DNA from: an uncultured Algibacter sp.
GTDB lineage: Bacteria > Bacteroidota > Bacteroidia > Flavobacteriales > Flavobacteriaceae
Assembly (NCBI GenBank): GCA_947499935.1
Contig: CANMQH010000005.1
Span: forward strand, 124,001-188,000
Direction of reading: 5' to 3'
DNA length: 64,000 bases
Shown here in pieces: positions 9,320 through 16,545 of the stretch. The position numbers and the translations under genes are program-made. How positions within the stretch are numbered: the first letter of the stretch is position 1; each line of letters starts with the position of its first letter. The notes beneath the pieces are model-generated. The model had not been told where the DNA came from. It saw nothing but the letters and a program-made list of their open reading frames with translations, and ran no database searches.

Positions 9320-10363
9320 TTAGCTGTGCGGTTTAGATATCAACTTTTTTTGTCTCTCTTTTCTACTTTTTGATAAGTAACGTAACTCCAAAAAATGCCA
9401 AGAGAAAGCTGCAAGGATAAGAATTAAAAATAAATTTAAGAAACCAATGAACCATGCATTATAGCTACTAAACAGCTTTAAAAAAACAAATATTTGAATT
9501 ACTGGAAAATGATAAATATAAATACCATATGTAAAATCTCCATACTTACCAAAACCATTTAATAATTTAAAGTTGTAAGCGATATAAAAAACCATAAACC
9601 CATATACCATTGGTTTTAAAAGATGAGTTTTAAACAGGTATTGTTCTAAAAAAAATAGAATTAAACAAGGTAAAATAATGTAATGTTTCCATTTGATAAA
9701 GAAATTAAATTTTTTATAAAAAATGATTCCCGTTACAAAAAAAGCTAAAGCACCTGGTAGTTGTTTGGCTATTTTATACATATCTAAAGACATAAAATAA
9801 TTGAAATATGTTATAGAAACCACGTAAACTAATAAACCTAAAACATAAATACCATTTTTTTTAAACTTAGTTAGCCAAAAAAATATCGGAATCAGTAAAT
9901 AAAAAGCCTCCTCTAACTTAATTGTCCATAGCGCTCCATTAACTGCACAAATTTTATTGTTTTCAAACACTCCAGGTAAACAGGGTTCAATATAATTTTG
10001 AAATGTTAGATTAGCCACTAAATATTTCAAAAAATGCGTGTTAAAAAAATAGTTTTTCAATGAATATGTTGAAAATATAAAAAAAGAAACTGCACAAAAA
10101 ATTATTAAAACAACATAAGCTGGAACTATTCTTTTAATTCTTTTGACAATGTATTGTTTTACACTTTTGCTGTTTTCAAAACTTTTCGCAATTAAAAACC
10201 CACTAATAACAAAAAAACCATCAATAGCTAATCGGGTATTAAAAAAGATAATATATTGCTGAAATATCTTGACATTGGATAATTCAATCAAATGTGCAAT
10301 AGCTACTGTAGTCGCAAAAACAACTCTTAAGAAATCAAAATTATTAATATTTATTCTATTCAA
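9320..10363 (-). CDS. Integral-membrane acyltransferase 3 family protein (OafA/YrhL type)
   Basis: 347 residues with about ten hydrophobic segments. The family signature is an Arg-X10-His pair near the N-terminus (R13 and H24 in FLRVVFATTVAIAHL), followed by IDGFFVISGFLIAKSF and a KRIKRIVPAY loop. Such enzymes transfer acetyl or other acyl groups to exopolysaccharide, O-antigen or peptidoglycan sugars from the inner membrane. No periplasmic SGNH domain is fused. It stands alone, and no glycan cluster surrounds it, so the substrate cannot be inferred. Confidence 0.85.
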   Translation of the reverse strand: MNRININNFDFLRVVFATTVAIAHLIELSNVKIFQQYIIFFNTRLAIDGFFVISGFLIAKSFENSKSVKQYIVKRIKRIVPAYVVLIIFCAVSFFIFSTYSLKNYFFNTHFLKYLVANLTFQNYIEPCLPGVFENNKICAVNGALWTIKLEEAFYLLIPIFFWLTKFKKNGIYVLGLLVYVVSITYFNYFMSLDMYKIAKQLPGALAFFVTGIIFYKKFNFFIKWKHYIILPCLILFFLEQYLFKTHLLKPMVYGFMVFYIAYNFKLLNGFGKYGDFTYGIYIYHFPVIQIFVFLKLFSSYNAWFIGFLNLFLILILAAFSWHFLELRYLSKSRKERQKKLISKPHS

Positions 10364-10486
10364 GAATTATATATTTAAAATATAGCTAATCATTATTTTG
10401 ATACAGGAACTAAAGTTTCTGTATCATTTTTTTTTCAAATATATTTATAACTAACGGGTTTTGCTTTAAAATAATATATTTAAAGC

Positions 10487-10514
10487 AAAAAAGCTTTCCA
10501 ATTACGGAAAGCTT
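10487..10514 (-). terminator. Rho-independent terminator of gdhA
   Basis: Perfect 9-bp stem (10491-10499 with 10506-10514) around a 6-nt loop. On the minus strand it is followed by a run of six T. It sits 25 bp beyond the gdhA stop. Confidence 0.85.
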
Positions 10515-10538
10515 AATCGTTACATAAATATTATTTGC

Positions 10539-11882
10539 TTATACAACACCCTGAGCGAGCATCGCATCTGCCACTTTAACAAAACCTGCTATATTTGCCC
10601 CTTTAACATAATCAATATATCCATTATCATCCTTACCATACTCTAAGCATGATTTATGTATATCGGACATTATATCTTTAAGTTTACTATCTACTTCTTC
10701 TCTAGTCCACTTGTACCTCAACGAGTTTTGTGTCATTTCTAAACCTGAAGTTGCTACACCTCCAGCATTTGATGCCTTTCCTGGAGCAAATAAAATCTTT
10801 GCTTTATGGAACGCAGTAATAGCTTCTTTTGTTGATGGCATATTAGCGCCTTCACTAACACAAATACAACCATTCTCTAAAAGTATTTTGGCATCGTTTT
10901 CATTAAGTTCATTTTGCGTAGCACATGGTAAAGCCACATCACACTTAACTTCCCATGGAGTTTTCCCTTCAACAAATTTCGCATTCGGATACGTTTCTAA
11001 ATATTCACTAATCCTACCGCGTTTTACATTTTTAAGATTCATAACAAATGTTAGTTTGTCTTCATCTATGCCATCTGCATCATAAATATAACCTGAAGAG
11101 TCGGAAAGTGTCAATACTTTACCTCCTAATTGTAACACTTTTTCGGCGGCATATTGTGCCACATTACCTGAACCAGATATTACAACGTTTTTCCCTTTAA
11201 AACTATCTCCATTGGTTTCTAGCATTTTTTGAGCAAAATAAACATTACCATAACCAGTAGCTTCTGGTCTTATTAAAGATCCTCCCCAAGTCATGCCCTT
11301 ACCTGTTAAAACACCTGTAAAACCATTACTTATCTTTTTATACATACCAAAAAGAAAACCAATTTCTCTTGCTCCAACGCCAATATCTCCCGCAGGTACA
11401 TCGGTATTATGCCCAATATGTCTAAACAGTTCTCCCATAAACGCATGGCAAAATCTCATAATTTCGTTGTCACTTTTTCCTTTAGGGTCAAAATCGCTAC
11501 CACCTTTACCTCCTCCCATAGGAAGTGTAGTAAGACTATTTTTAAATACCTGCTCAAAAGCTAAAAACTTTAAAATACTCATGTTTACAGTTGGATGAAA
11601 ACGCAATCCTCCTTTATAAGGTCCTATAGCAGAATTCATTTGTATTCTATACCCTCTATTTACTTGAATCTCACCTTCATCATCAACCCAGCATACACGA
11701 AAGGTAATAACGCGTTCTGGCTCTACCATTCTTAACAAGATGTTTTTACCAAAATAAATATCATGTTCAATAATGTAAGGAATTACAGTTTCTGCCACTT
11801 CCTCAACAGCTTGTAAAAATTCTGGTTCATGACCATTTCTCTCTTTTACAAGATCCATAAATGTTTCAATGTTACTTTTCAT
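10539..11882 (-). CDS. gdhA: NADP-type glutamate dehydrogenase
   Basis: Starting at the ATG at 11882 gives 447 residues, the same length as E. coli GdhA. The open frame upstream to 11930 would run into the promoter -7 box. Conserved blocks are MNSAIGPYKGGLRFHPTVN, the catalytic-lysine region PMGGGKGGSDFDPKGKS, the dinucleotide site ISGSGNVAQYAAEK, and a SNAGGVATSG block. It interconverts 2-oxoglutarate plus ammonium and glutamate in the cytosol, with the length and class suggesting NADPH-dependent assimilation. It is monocistronic, flanked by its own terminator. Confidence 0.95.
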   Translation of the reverse strand: MKSNIETFMDLVKERNGHEPEFLQAVEEVAETVIPYIIEHDIYFGKNILLRMVEPERVITFRVCWVDDEGEIQVNRGYRIQMNSAIGPYKGGLRFHPTVNMSILKFLAFEQVFKNSLTTLPMGGGKGGSDFDPKGKSDNEIMRFCHAFMGELFRHIGHNTDVPAGDIGVGAREIGFLFGMYKKISNGFTGVLTGKGMTWGGSLIRPEATGYGNVYFAQKMLETNGDSFKGKNVVISGSGNVAQYAAEKVLQLGGKVLTLSDSSGYIYDADGIDEDKLTFVMNLKNVKRGRISEYLETYPNAKFVEGKTPWEVKCDVALPCATQNELNENDAKILLENGCICVSEGANMPSTKEAITAFHKAKILFAPGKASNAGGVATSGLEMTQNSLRYKWTREEVDSKLKDIMSDIHKSCLEYGKDDNGYIDYVKGANIAGFVKVADAMLAQGVV

Positions 11883-11929
11883 ATACGGGTTTATTGTATT
11901 AAATTCATTGATTTTATAATTTATCGCCA

Positions 11930-11937
11930 CAAAGATA
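11930..11937 (-). promoter_or_regulatory. -7 box of the gdhA promoter
   Basis: TATCTTTG on the minus strand fits the Bacteroidota TANNTTTG box about 48 bp before the chosen gdhA ATG. No clear -33 TTTG is found at the 19-nt spacing. Confidence 0.45.
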
Positions 11938-12017
11938 CGTTATATTCAAAAATATATATGATTTAATTCAAAATTCGCAATAAAAAATTTCAATAACTTT
12001 AGAGGATTGTATTAATA

Positions 12018-12048
12018 TTTGTTTCTTGAGCGAGTTTTTATATATTTG
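12018..12048 (+). promoter_or_regulatory. Bacteroidota-type promoter
   Basis: TTTG at 12018-12021, a 19-nt spacer and TATATTTG at 12041-12048. The spacing is the same as at the tRNA-Asn promoter. It sits about 33 bp before the ATG at 12082, which argues against the longer frame that opens at the TTG at 12019 inside it. Confidence 0.7.
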
Positions 12049-12081
12049 TCTTTAAACAATGCCTCAGAAAACGAACCTTTT

Positions 12082-12885
12082 ATGCTTAACTTAAAACATT
12101 TAGTTTTTGCTCTTTGCTTATTTGTTACTATGCAAACTGCAAGTGCACAACTGGGGTTTTCTCACGAAATAGGCGTTATAGCTGGCCCAATACAATTTAG
12201 ATCAGATTTTGGTCAACGCAGTGATTCTAATACAAATTTTGGTAATTCTGGCTTTGGGATTGGTATTGTACATTATTTAAACTTTTCTTACAGAGCTGAT
12301 TGCAACTGTTACACAACAGACACTTATTTTAACGATCATTTTAAATTAAGAAATGAATTATCATACAACAAAACTAACTTAGAACATTTTGGCGATTTTG
12401 TTAGTGATGATAAAACCTCTGTTTCAGCTAACCAATTAAGAGCACATAAAGGCGTTTCTAAAAATTTAGATATTGGAACTCAATTGGAGTTTTATCCGCT
12501 AAGTATTCGCTCTTTTCAAGCTTTTAGCTATAAGTTTGCTCCTTTTGTTAGCTTAGGCATACATTATACATCCTTTACACCCGAGGTAAGTACAACATTT
12601 GCCAACCCTAATCCTAATGCTATTGGAGACGTTAATGACCCTAGTAATTTTTACTCTTTTTGGGAACCAGGCTCTGTAGATGCATCATCTGGTGGAGCTT
12701 TCTCTACAGTAACTAGTGTAGGTGTACGTTATAAACTCAGTAAATTATCAGATTTAATGTTAGATTTAAGATTTCAATATTATTTTAGCGATTGGGTAGA
12801 TGGACTTAATCACCAATTAGAATCTAATAAAAACAACGATTGGTTATTATGGCTAAACGTTGGTTACATTTACTATTTAAATTAA
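12082..12885 (+). CDS. THC0290_0291-family secreted/outer-membrane protein of unknown function
   Basis: Chosen start 12082: it opens directly on a signal peptide (MLNLKHLVFALCLFVTMQ, cleavage near SAQ) and gives 267 residues. Alternating beta-strand segments (GFGIGIVHYLNFSYRADC, VGVRYKLSKLSDLMLDLRF, WLNVGYIYYLN at the very end) suggest a small outer-membrane barrel with an aromatic C-terminus. The motifs FSHEIGVIAGPIQF and NCYTTDTYFNDHFKLRNEL match a conserved Flavobacteriaceae family as I remember it. The function is unknown. A strong terminator follows. Confidence 0.75.
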   Translation: MLNLKHLVFALCLFVTMQTASAQLGFSHEIGVIAGPIQFRSDFGQRSDSNTNFGNSGFGIGIVHYLNFSYRADCNCYTTDTYFNDHFKLRNELSYNKTNLEHFGDFVSDDKTSVSANQLRAHKGVSKNLDIGTQLEFYPLSIRSFQAFSYKFAPFVSLGIHYTSFTPEVSTTFANPNPNAIGDVNDPSNFYSFWEPGSVDASSGGAFSTVTSVGVRYKLSKLSDLMLDLRFQYYFSDWVDGLNHQLESNKNNDWLLWLNVGYIYYLN

Positions 12886-12899
12886 AAAATAAGATTTAT

Positions 12900-12941
12900 A
12901 AAGCAAAAGCCTGAATTTAAATAAATTCAGGCTTTTGCTTT
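12900..12941. terminator. Bidirectional terminator between convergent genes
   Basis: Perfect 19-bp inverted repeat (12900-12918 with 12923-12941) around a 4-nt AAAT loop. The stem ends in A-rich and T-rich runs on either side. It separates the barrel protein (plus) from the DinB gene (minus). Confidence 0.9.
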
Positions 12942-13001
12942 ATATGGAAAATAATACAAATTTTATTTTTGAATGTTTTACAACACTCCTTTTTTATAAT
13001 T

Positions 13002-13460
13002 TCAAATCGCTCGTAATAGCGCTAACACATAACCAAGGTGTAATCCTTCATGAAGAACTGCAAACTGTAAAGCATCTTCTATATTAGTTAATGTATTTCC
13101 CGTAGTAGATACGGTATACTCATTGAATGTTTTAAACACTTCATTTTGGTAGTCTAATTTTGTTTTTTCAATTGTAGAAAATAACAAATCTTTAATTTCA
13201 TTAACTTCTTTTTCAGAAATATCGCCTTTTGGTTTAGAATCTTTTTTATATGTGTTAATCATATCTTCAGAAACGTTTGTTTCTAATCCAGATAATTTAT
13301 AAGCTAATAATTGCTCTGTAACCAAAACATGGCCAATATTCCAAATGATATTATTATTAAAGCCTTTTGGTATTTTATTTAAATCCTCTAATGTGTTGTT
13401 TTCTATAATTTTATTAAAAATGCCTCTTGTGTTACTTAAGGTCTTAAATGTAAAATCCAT
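13002..13460 (-). CDS. DinB-family putative metal-dependent protein
   Basis: 152 residues forming a four-helix-bundle-type protein. The three His expected for the DinB/YfiT metal site are visible: one in WNIGHVLVTEQ (H44) and two in HEGLHLGYVLALLR near the C-terminus. Members act as thiol-dependent S-transferases or metal-dependent hydrolases; no substrate can be assigned here. It is monocistronic, convergent with the upstream barrel gene and divergent from the ArsC-like gene. Confidence 0.85.
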   Translation of the reverse strand: MDFTFKTLSNTRGIFNKIIENNTLEDLNKIPKGFNNNIIWNIGHVLVTEQLLAYKLSGLETNVSEDMINTYKKDSKPKGDISEKEVNEIKDLLFSTIEKTKLDYQNEVFKTFNEYTVSTTGNTLTNIEDALQFAVLHEGLHLGYVLALLRAI

Positions 13461-13537
13461 AGTTTATATTTTTTTATAAAGATAGTTTAAAAGTAAAATT
13501 TAACTTTATATTGTCTCCAAAAAATATTAGATATTAT

Positions 13538-13891
13538 ATGAAGAAAGTTTATTATTTAAAAACATGTAGCACATGTATTAGGATTTTAAAAGAGTTAGAC
13601 TTGTCTCCTGCCTTTGTTTTACAAGACATTAAGAGCAACGCTATAACATTGGAGCAGTTGGAGCAAATGAAAGCTTTAGCAGGCAGCTTTGAGGCTTTAT
13701 TTAGTAAGCGCTCTAGACTTTATAAAGAGAAAGACTTAAAAAATCAAGATTTAACTGAAGTTGATTTTAAAAATTACATTCTTGAACATTATACCTTTTT
13801 AAGTAGACCAGTGATATTGATTGATGACCAAATTTTTATTGGTAACTCTAAAAAAACGGTTGAAGCAGTAAAAGACTATTTAGCTAAATAA
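13538..13891 (+). CDS. ArsC/Spx-family thioredoxin-fold protein
   Basis: I start at the ATG at 13538, 117 residues, because the frame otherwise opens only at a TTG at 13511. A CSTC redox pair (C10, C13) follows the first strand, and a SRPVILIDDQIFIG segment lies near the C-terminus as in ArsC/YffB/Spx proteins. The family contains glutaredoxin-dependent arsenate reductases and RNA-polymerase-binding Spx regulators. With no ars genes nearby, arsenate reduction is not supported. It is probably a cytosolic thiol-redox protein. Confidence 0.8.
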   Translation: MKKVYYLKTCSTCIRILKELDLSPAFVLQDIKSNAITLEQLEQMKALAGSFEALFSKRSRLYKEKDLKNQDLTEVDFKNYILEHYTFLSRPVILIDDQIFIGNSKKTVEAVKDYLAK

Positions 13892-13904
13892 TTAAGGGCA
13901 TAAA

Positions 13905-13934
13905 AAAAGCCTGATATTTTCATATCAGGCTTTT
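13905..13934. terminator. Terminator between the ArsC-like gene and tRNA-Asn
   Basis: Perfect 13-bp stem (13905-13917 with 13922-13934) with a TTTC loop. On the minus strand it is followed by seven T, so it ends the tRNA-Asn transcript. On the plus strand the T run is short and it may terminate the ArsC-like gene less efficiently. Confidence 0.8.
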
Positions 13935-13935
13935 G

Positions 13936-14009
13936 CTCCTTCTCTTGGGCTCGAACCAAGGACCCTCTGATTAACAGTCAGATGCTCTAACCAACTGAGC
14001 TAAGAAGGA
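13936..14009 (-). tRNA. tRNA-Asn (GTT anticodon)
   Basis: A 74-nt cloverleaf on the minus strand. The 7-bp acceptor stem TCCTTCT / AGAAGGA pairs perfectly with discriminator G. The D arm is AGCTCAGTTGGTTAGAGC, the anticodon loop is CTGTTAA giving GTT, and the T arm contains GGTTCGAGCCC. CCA is not encoded. Confidence 0.96.
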
Positions 14010-14033
14010 GTGTGCTTTTTTACTTAGCGAGTG

Positions 14034-14064
14034 CAAATATATGTTGTTTTTTAATTACTGCAAA
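14034..14064 (-). promoter_or_regulatory. Promoter of tRNA-Asn
   Basis: On the minus strand: TTTG (14061-14064), a 19-nt spacer and TATATTTG (14034-14041), ending 24 bp before the tRNA 5' end. It is a textbook Bacteroidota TTTG-N19-TANNTTTG promoter. Confidence 0.8.
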
Positions 14065-14080
14065 TATTTTTTAGAAAAAT

Positions 14081-15412
14081 TTATTCAAAAATCGCTTTAT
14101 AAATATCATTTCCGTTTGCAAACAGTACTAAACCTATTAAAATAAAGAATCCAACCATCTGTGCATACTCCATAAATTTGTCTCCAGGTTTTCTTCCAGA
14201 AACCATTTCATATAATAAAAATATAACATGACCACCATCTAAAGCTGGTATTGGTAATAAATTTAACACACCTAACATAATAGATAAGAAAGCTGTTAAA
14301 TACCAAAAGGCTTGCCAATTCCATACAGGTGGAAACATTTTTCCAATAGCTGCAAAGCCTCCTATTTGTGTAGCACCTTTTTTTGTGAATATATATTTAA
14401 ACTGTGCTAAATAGTCTTTTATTTCCCAATAAGTCTGACTAAAGCCACCTGTAATACTTTCTGAAAAGGAATATGATCTATTATTATACTTTAAATACTC
14501 CAAATCTGTTTGAGTCGTTACGATACCTATTTTATTATCTTCCGTTGGTGTTATTGTTAACTCTAGTTTTTTATTATCACGCTCTACTTCTAATACAGCA
14601 TTCTTTTCTGTTTTGTTTTTTAAGATATAAGCAAAATCCGAAAAATAATTAACAGGCAGCCCATTAATGGCAACTATCTTATCGTTAGCTTTTAATCCAG
14701 ATTTCCCTGCTGGCATATCGGCAACAACAGAATCTAATTTAAAAGGATATCGTGGTGTTAAACCCGGCAAATCTCCCGCCTCAAAAAGCTGTGTTCCAAT
14801 ATCTTCAGGAAGCTTAATACTTTCAACAGACCCGTCAACATGTTCTACCTTAACATTATCAACAGTTCTAAACATTAAGTATTTATTAATATCTACAGTT
14901 AGGGTCTCAATAGGTTCATTATTCACAGAAATAATTTTATCACCTTGACGAAAACCATATTTCTCTAACGTTTTTGTAATGCCATAACCATATTTAACAT
15001 CATCTTTAGTTGTGTAGTTTGTACCCCAAACCATAAGCATAATCATGAATAAAACAACTGCTAAAAGGAAATTCATAAAAACACCACCCAACATTATAAT
15101 GAGTCTTTGCCAAGCTGGCTTTGAGCGAAATTCCCATGGTTGCGGCTCTTTAGCCATTTGCTCAGTATCCATACTTTCATCTATCATCCCAGCAATTTTT
15201 ACGTAACCACCAAGTGGTAACCAACCAATACCATAAACAGTTTCTCCAATTTTCTTTTTAAATAATGAAAATTTCACATCAAAAAATAAATAAAATTTCT
15301 CTACTCTTGTTTTAAATATCTTGGCTGGTATAAAGTGTCCAAGCTCATGTAAAACTACTAATATGGAAAGGCTCAACAATAACTGAGCTCCTTTTATTAA
15401 AAATACTAACAT
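14081..15412 (-). CDS. rseP: RseP-family site-2 intramembrane metalloprotease
   Basis: 443 residues. The zinc motif HELGH (H22, E23, H26) lies in the first membrane helix and the third ligand motif NLLPIPALDGG lies in the third. Two PDZ domains lie between membrane segments (around 120-200 and 205-285), so the length and layout fit RseP. It cleaves membrane-anchored anti-sigma factors and remnant signal peptides. A TACTTTTG box lies on the minus strand at 15435-15442, upstream of the ATG. A candidate partner in the window is the ECF sigma factor with a membrane protein at 57258-59263, but no link is shown. Confidence 0.93.
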   Translation of the reverse strand: MLVFLIKGAQLLLSLSILVVLHELGHFIPAKIFKTRVEKFYLFFDVKFSLFKKKIGETVYGIGWLPLGGYVKIAGMIDESMDTEQMAKEPQPWEFRSKPAWQRLIIMLGGVFMNFLLAVVLFMIMLMVWGTNYTTKDDVKYGYGITKTLEKYGFRQGDKIISVNNEPIETLTVDINKYLMFRTVDNVKVEHVDGSVESIKLPEDIGTQLFEAGDLPGLTPRYPFKLDSVVADMPAGKSGLKANDKIVAINGLPVNYFSDFAYILKNKTEKNAVLEVERDNKKLELTITPTEDNKIGIVTTQTDLEYLKYNNRSYSFSESITGGFSQTYWEIKDYLAQFKYIFTKKGATQIGGFAAIGKMFPPVWNWQAFWYLTAFLSIMLGVLNLLPIPALDGGHVIFLLYEMVSGRKPGDKFMEYAQMVGFFILIGLVLFANGNDIYKAIFE

Positions 15413-15564
15413 CTACATTTTTTTTATAATCGCACAAAAGTAACGTTTTAAACCAACTTTAAAAAAACTATTAAATTATGGACTTGGTTTTAACATGAAT
15501 TTAGGTTTCACAAGGCTTATATAAATCTAAATTTCATTGTATTTTTGCTAAAAAACAAGAATCA

Positions 15565-16239
15565 ATGTTATCATTTTTTAAAGATTATAAAATCTTTGCT
15601 ATTGTATTTTTTGTGATTTCAATTATAATAATTTCAATAATTTACAACACTTTAAACGTTTACACACCCTTACCTATTTATCAACCCAATATGGTAAGTA
15701 CAGCACTTGTAGACAGCACAATACAATACAAAAAAAAGTATCATAAAATAGCAGATTTTAAACTCACAAATCAAAACGGAAAAACAATTACCCAAAACGA
15801 TTATCATAATAAAATTTATGTCGCCGATTTCTTTTTTACAACATGCCAATCTATTTGTCCTGTAATGACAGACCATATGGTACAAATTCAAAAAGAAATT
15901 ATTAATGATAATGAAATCATGCTATTGTCTCATTCTGTCACTCCAAGTATTGATACTGTAGCGCAGCTAAAAAAATATGCCGTAAAAAAAGGCGTTAATG
16001 ATAAAAAATGGAATTTAGTTACTGGCGATAAAAAGCAAATTTATCAATTAGCCAGACAAAGTTATTTGGCTGTTAAAAACCAAGGCGATGGTGGACCTTA
16101 TGATATGGTACATACCGAAAATTTTATGTTAATAGATAAAAAACAGCAAATTAGAGGGTTTTATGATGGTACCAGACAAGATGATATTGTTAAATTACTA
16201 GATGATATTCAAATTTTAAAAAAAGAATACGACAAATAG
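15565..16239 (+). CDS. SCO1/SenC-family copper chaperone or thiol oxidoreductase
   Basis: 224 residues with one N-terminal membrane anchor (about 10-30) and an exported thioredoxin fold. The copper-binding set is complete: C94 and C98 in TTCQSICPVMT and H183 in YDMVHTENFML. SCO proteins deliver copper to the CuA site of cytochrome c oxidase or reduce its cysteines. A TATTTTTG box at 15540-15547 sits close to the ATG. No oxidase genes are nearby. Confidence 0.9.
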   Translation: MLSFFKDYKIFAIVFFVISIIIISIIYNTLNVYTPLPIYQPNMVSTALVDSTIQYKKKYHKIADFKLTNQNGKTITQNDYHNKIYVADFFFTTCQSICPVMTDHMVQIQKEIINDNEIMLLSHSVTPSIDTVAQLKKYAVKKGVNDKKWNLVTGDKKQIYQLARQSYLAVKNQGDGGPYDMVHTENFMLIDKKQQIRGFYDGTRQDDIVKLLDDIQILKKEYDK

Positions 16240-16262
16240 TTTTTAAGCAACAATTTTTTTAG

Positions 16263-16285
16263 GCTAAACTTTTAGCTTATTTTTG
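16263..16285 (+). promoter_or_regulatory. feoA promoter with overlapping inverted-repeat operator candidate
   Basis: GCTAAA-CT-TTTAGC (16263-16276) is a perfect inverted repeat. It ends one base before a TATTTTTG -7 box (16278-16285), placing it between the -33 and -7 regions. This is where an iron-responsive repressor of the DtxR or Fur type would act. No -33 TTTG is clear. Confidence 0.5.
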
Positions 16286-16311
16286 CTTCTTTAAAATCAA
16301 TCTAAATAAGC

Positions 16312-16545
16312 TTGCAAGACACATTAGCACATCTTAAACGCGGCGAAAGAGGCATCATTACAGATGTTTCATCTATTCACATACCTCTAAAACTTTTAGA
16401 AATGGGATGTTTACCTGGTAATTCTGTAGAACTAGTACAACTAGCACCTTTTCATGACCCTATGTACTTAAATATTAACGGAACACACTTGGCTATTAGA
16501 AAAGAAACTGCTGCTCATATTTTAATTGATAAAGTAACGTTATGA
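16312..16545 (+). CDS. feoA: FeoA small SH3-like protein of ferrous iron uptake
   Basis: 77 residues. The start must be the TTG at 16312, because an in-frame TAA lies at 16303-16305 and the next Met is inside the conserved core. The sequence shows the FeoA pattern: LKRGERGIITDV, then LLEMGCLPGNSVELVQLAPF and MYLNINGTHLAIRKETAAHI. FeoA stimulates or assembles with FeoB. Its stop overlaps the feoB start (ATGA). Confidence 0.92.
   Translation: MQDTLAHLKRGERGIITDVSSIHIPLKLLEMGCLPGNSVELVQLAPFHDPMYLNINGTHLAIRKETAAHILIDKVTL

Noticed and set aside
10711..11598. Plus-strand ORFs of 124 and 101 codons inside gdhA
   Set aside because: Antisense shadows of a highly conserved gene.
11883..11930. Extended start of gdhA
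   Set aside because: It would overlap the likely -7 promoter box and exceed the 447-residue family length.
13538..13891. Arsenate resistance function for the ArsC-like gene
   Set aside because: No arsR, acr3 or arsB nearby, and the family also contains Spx-like redox proteins.
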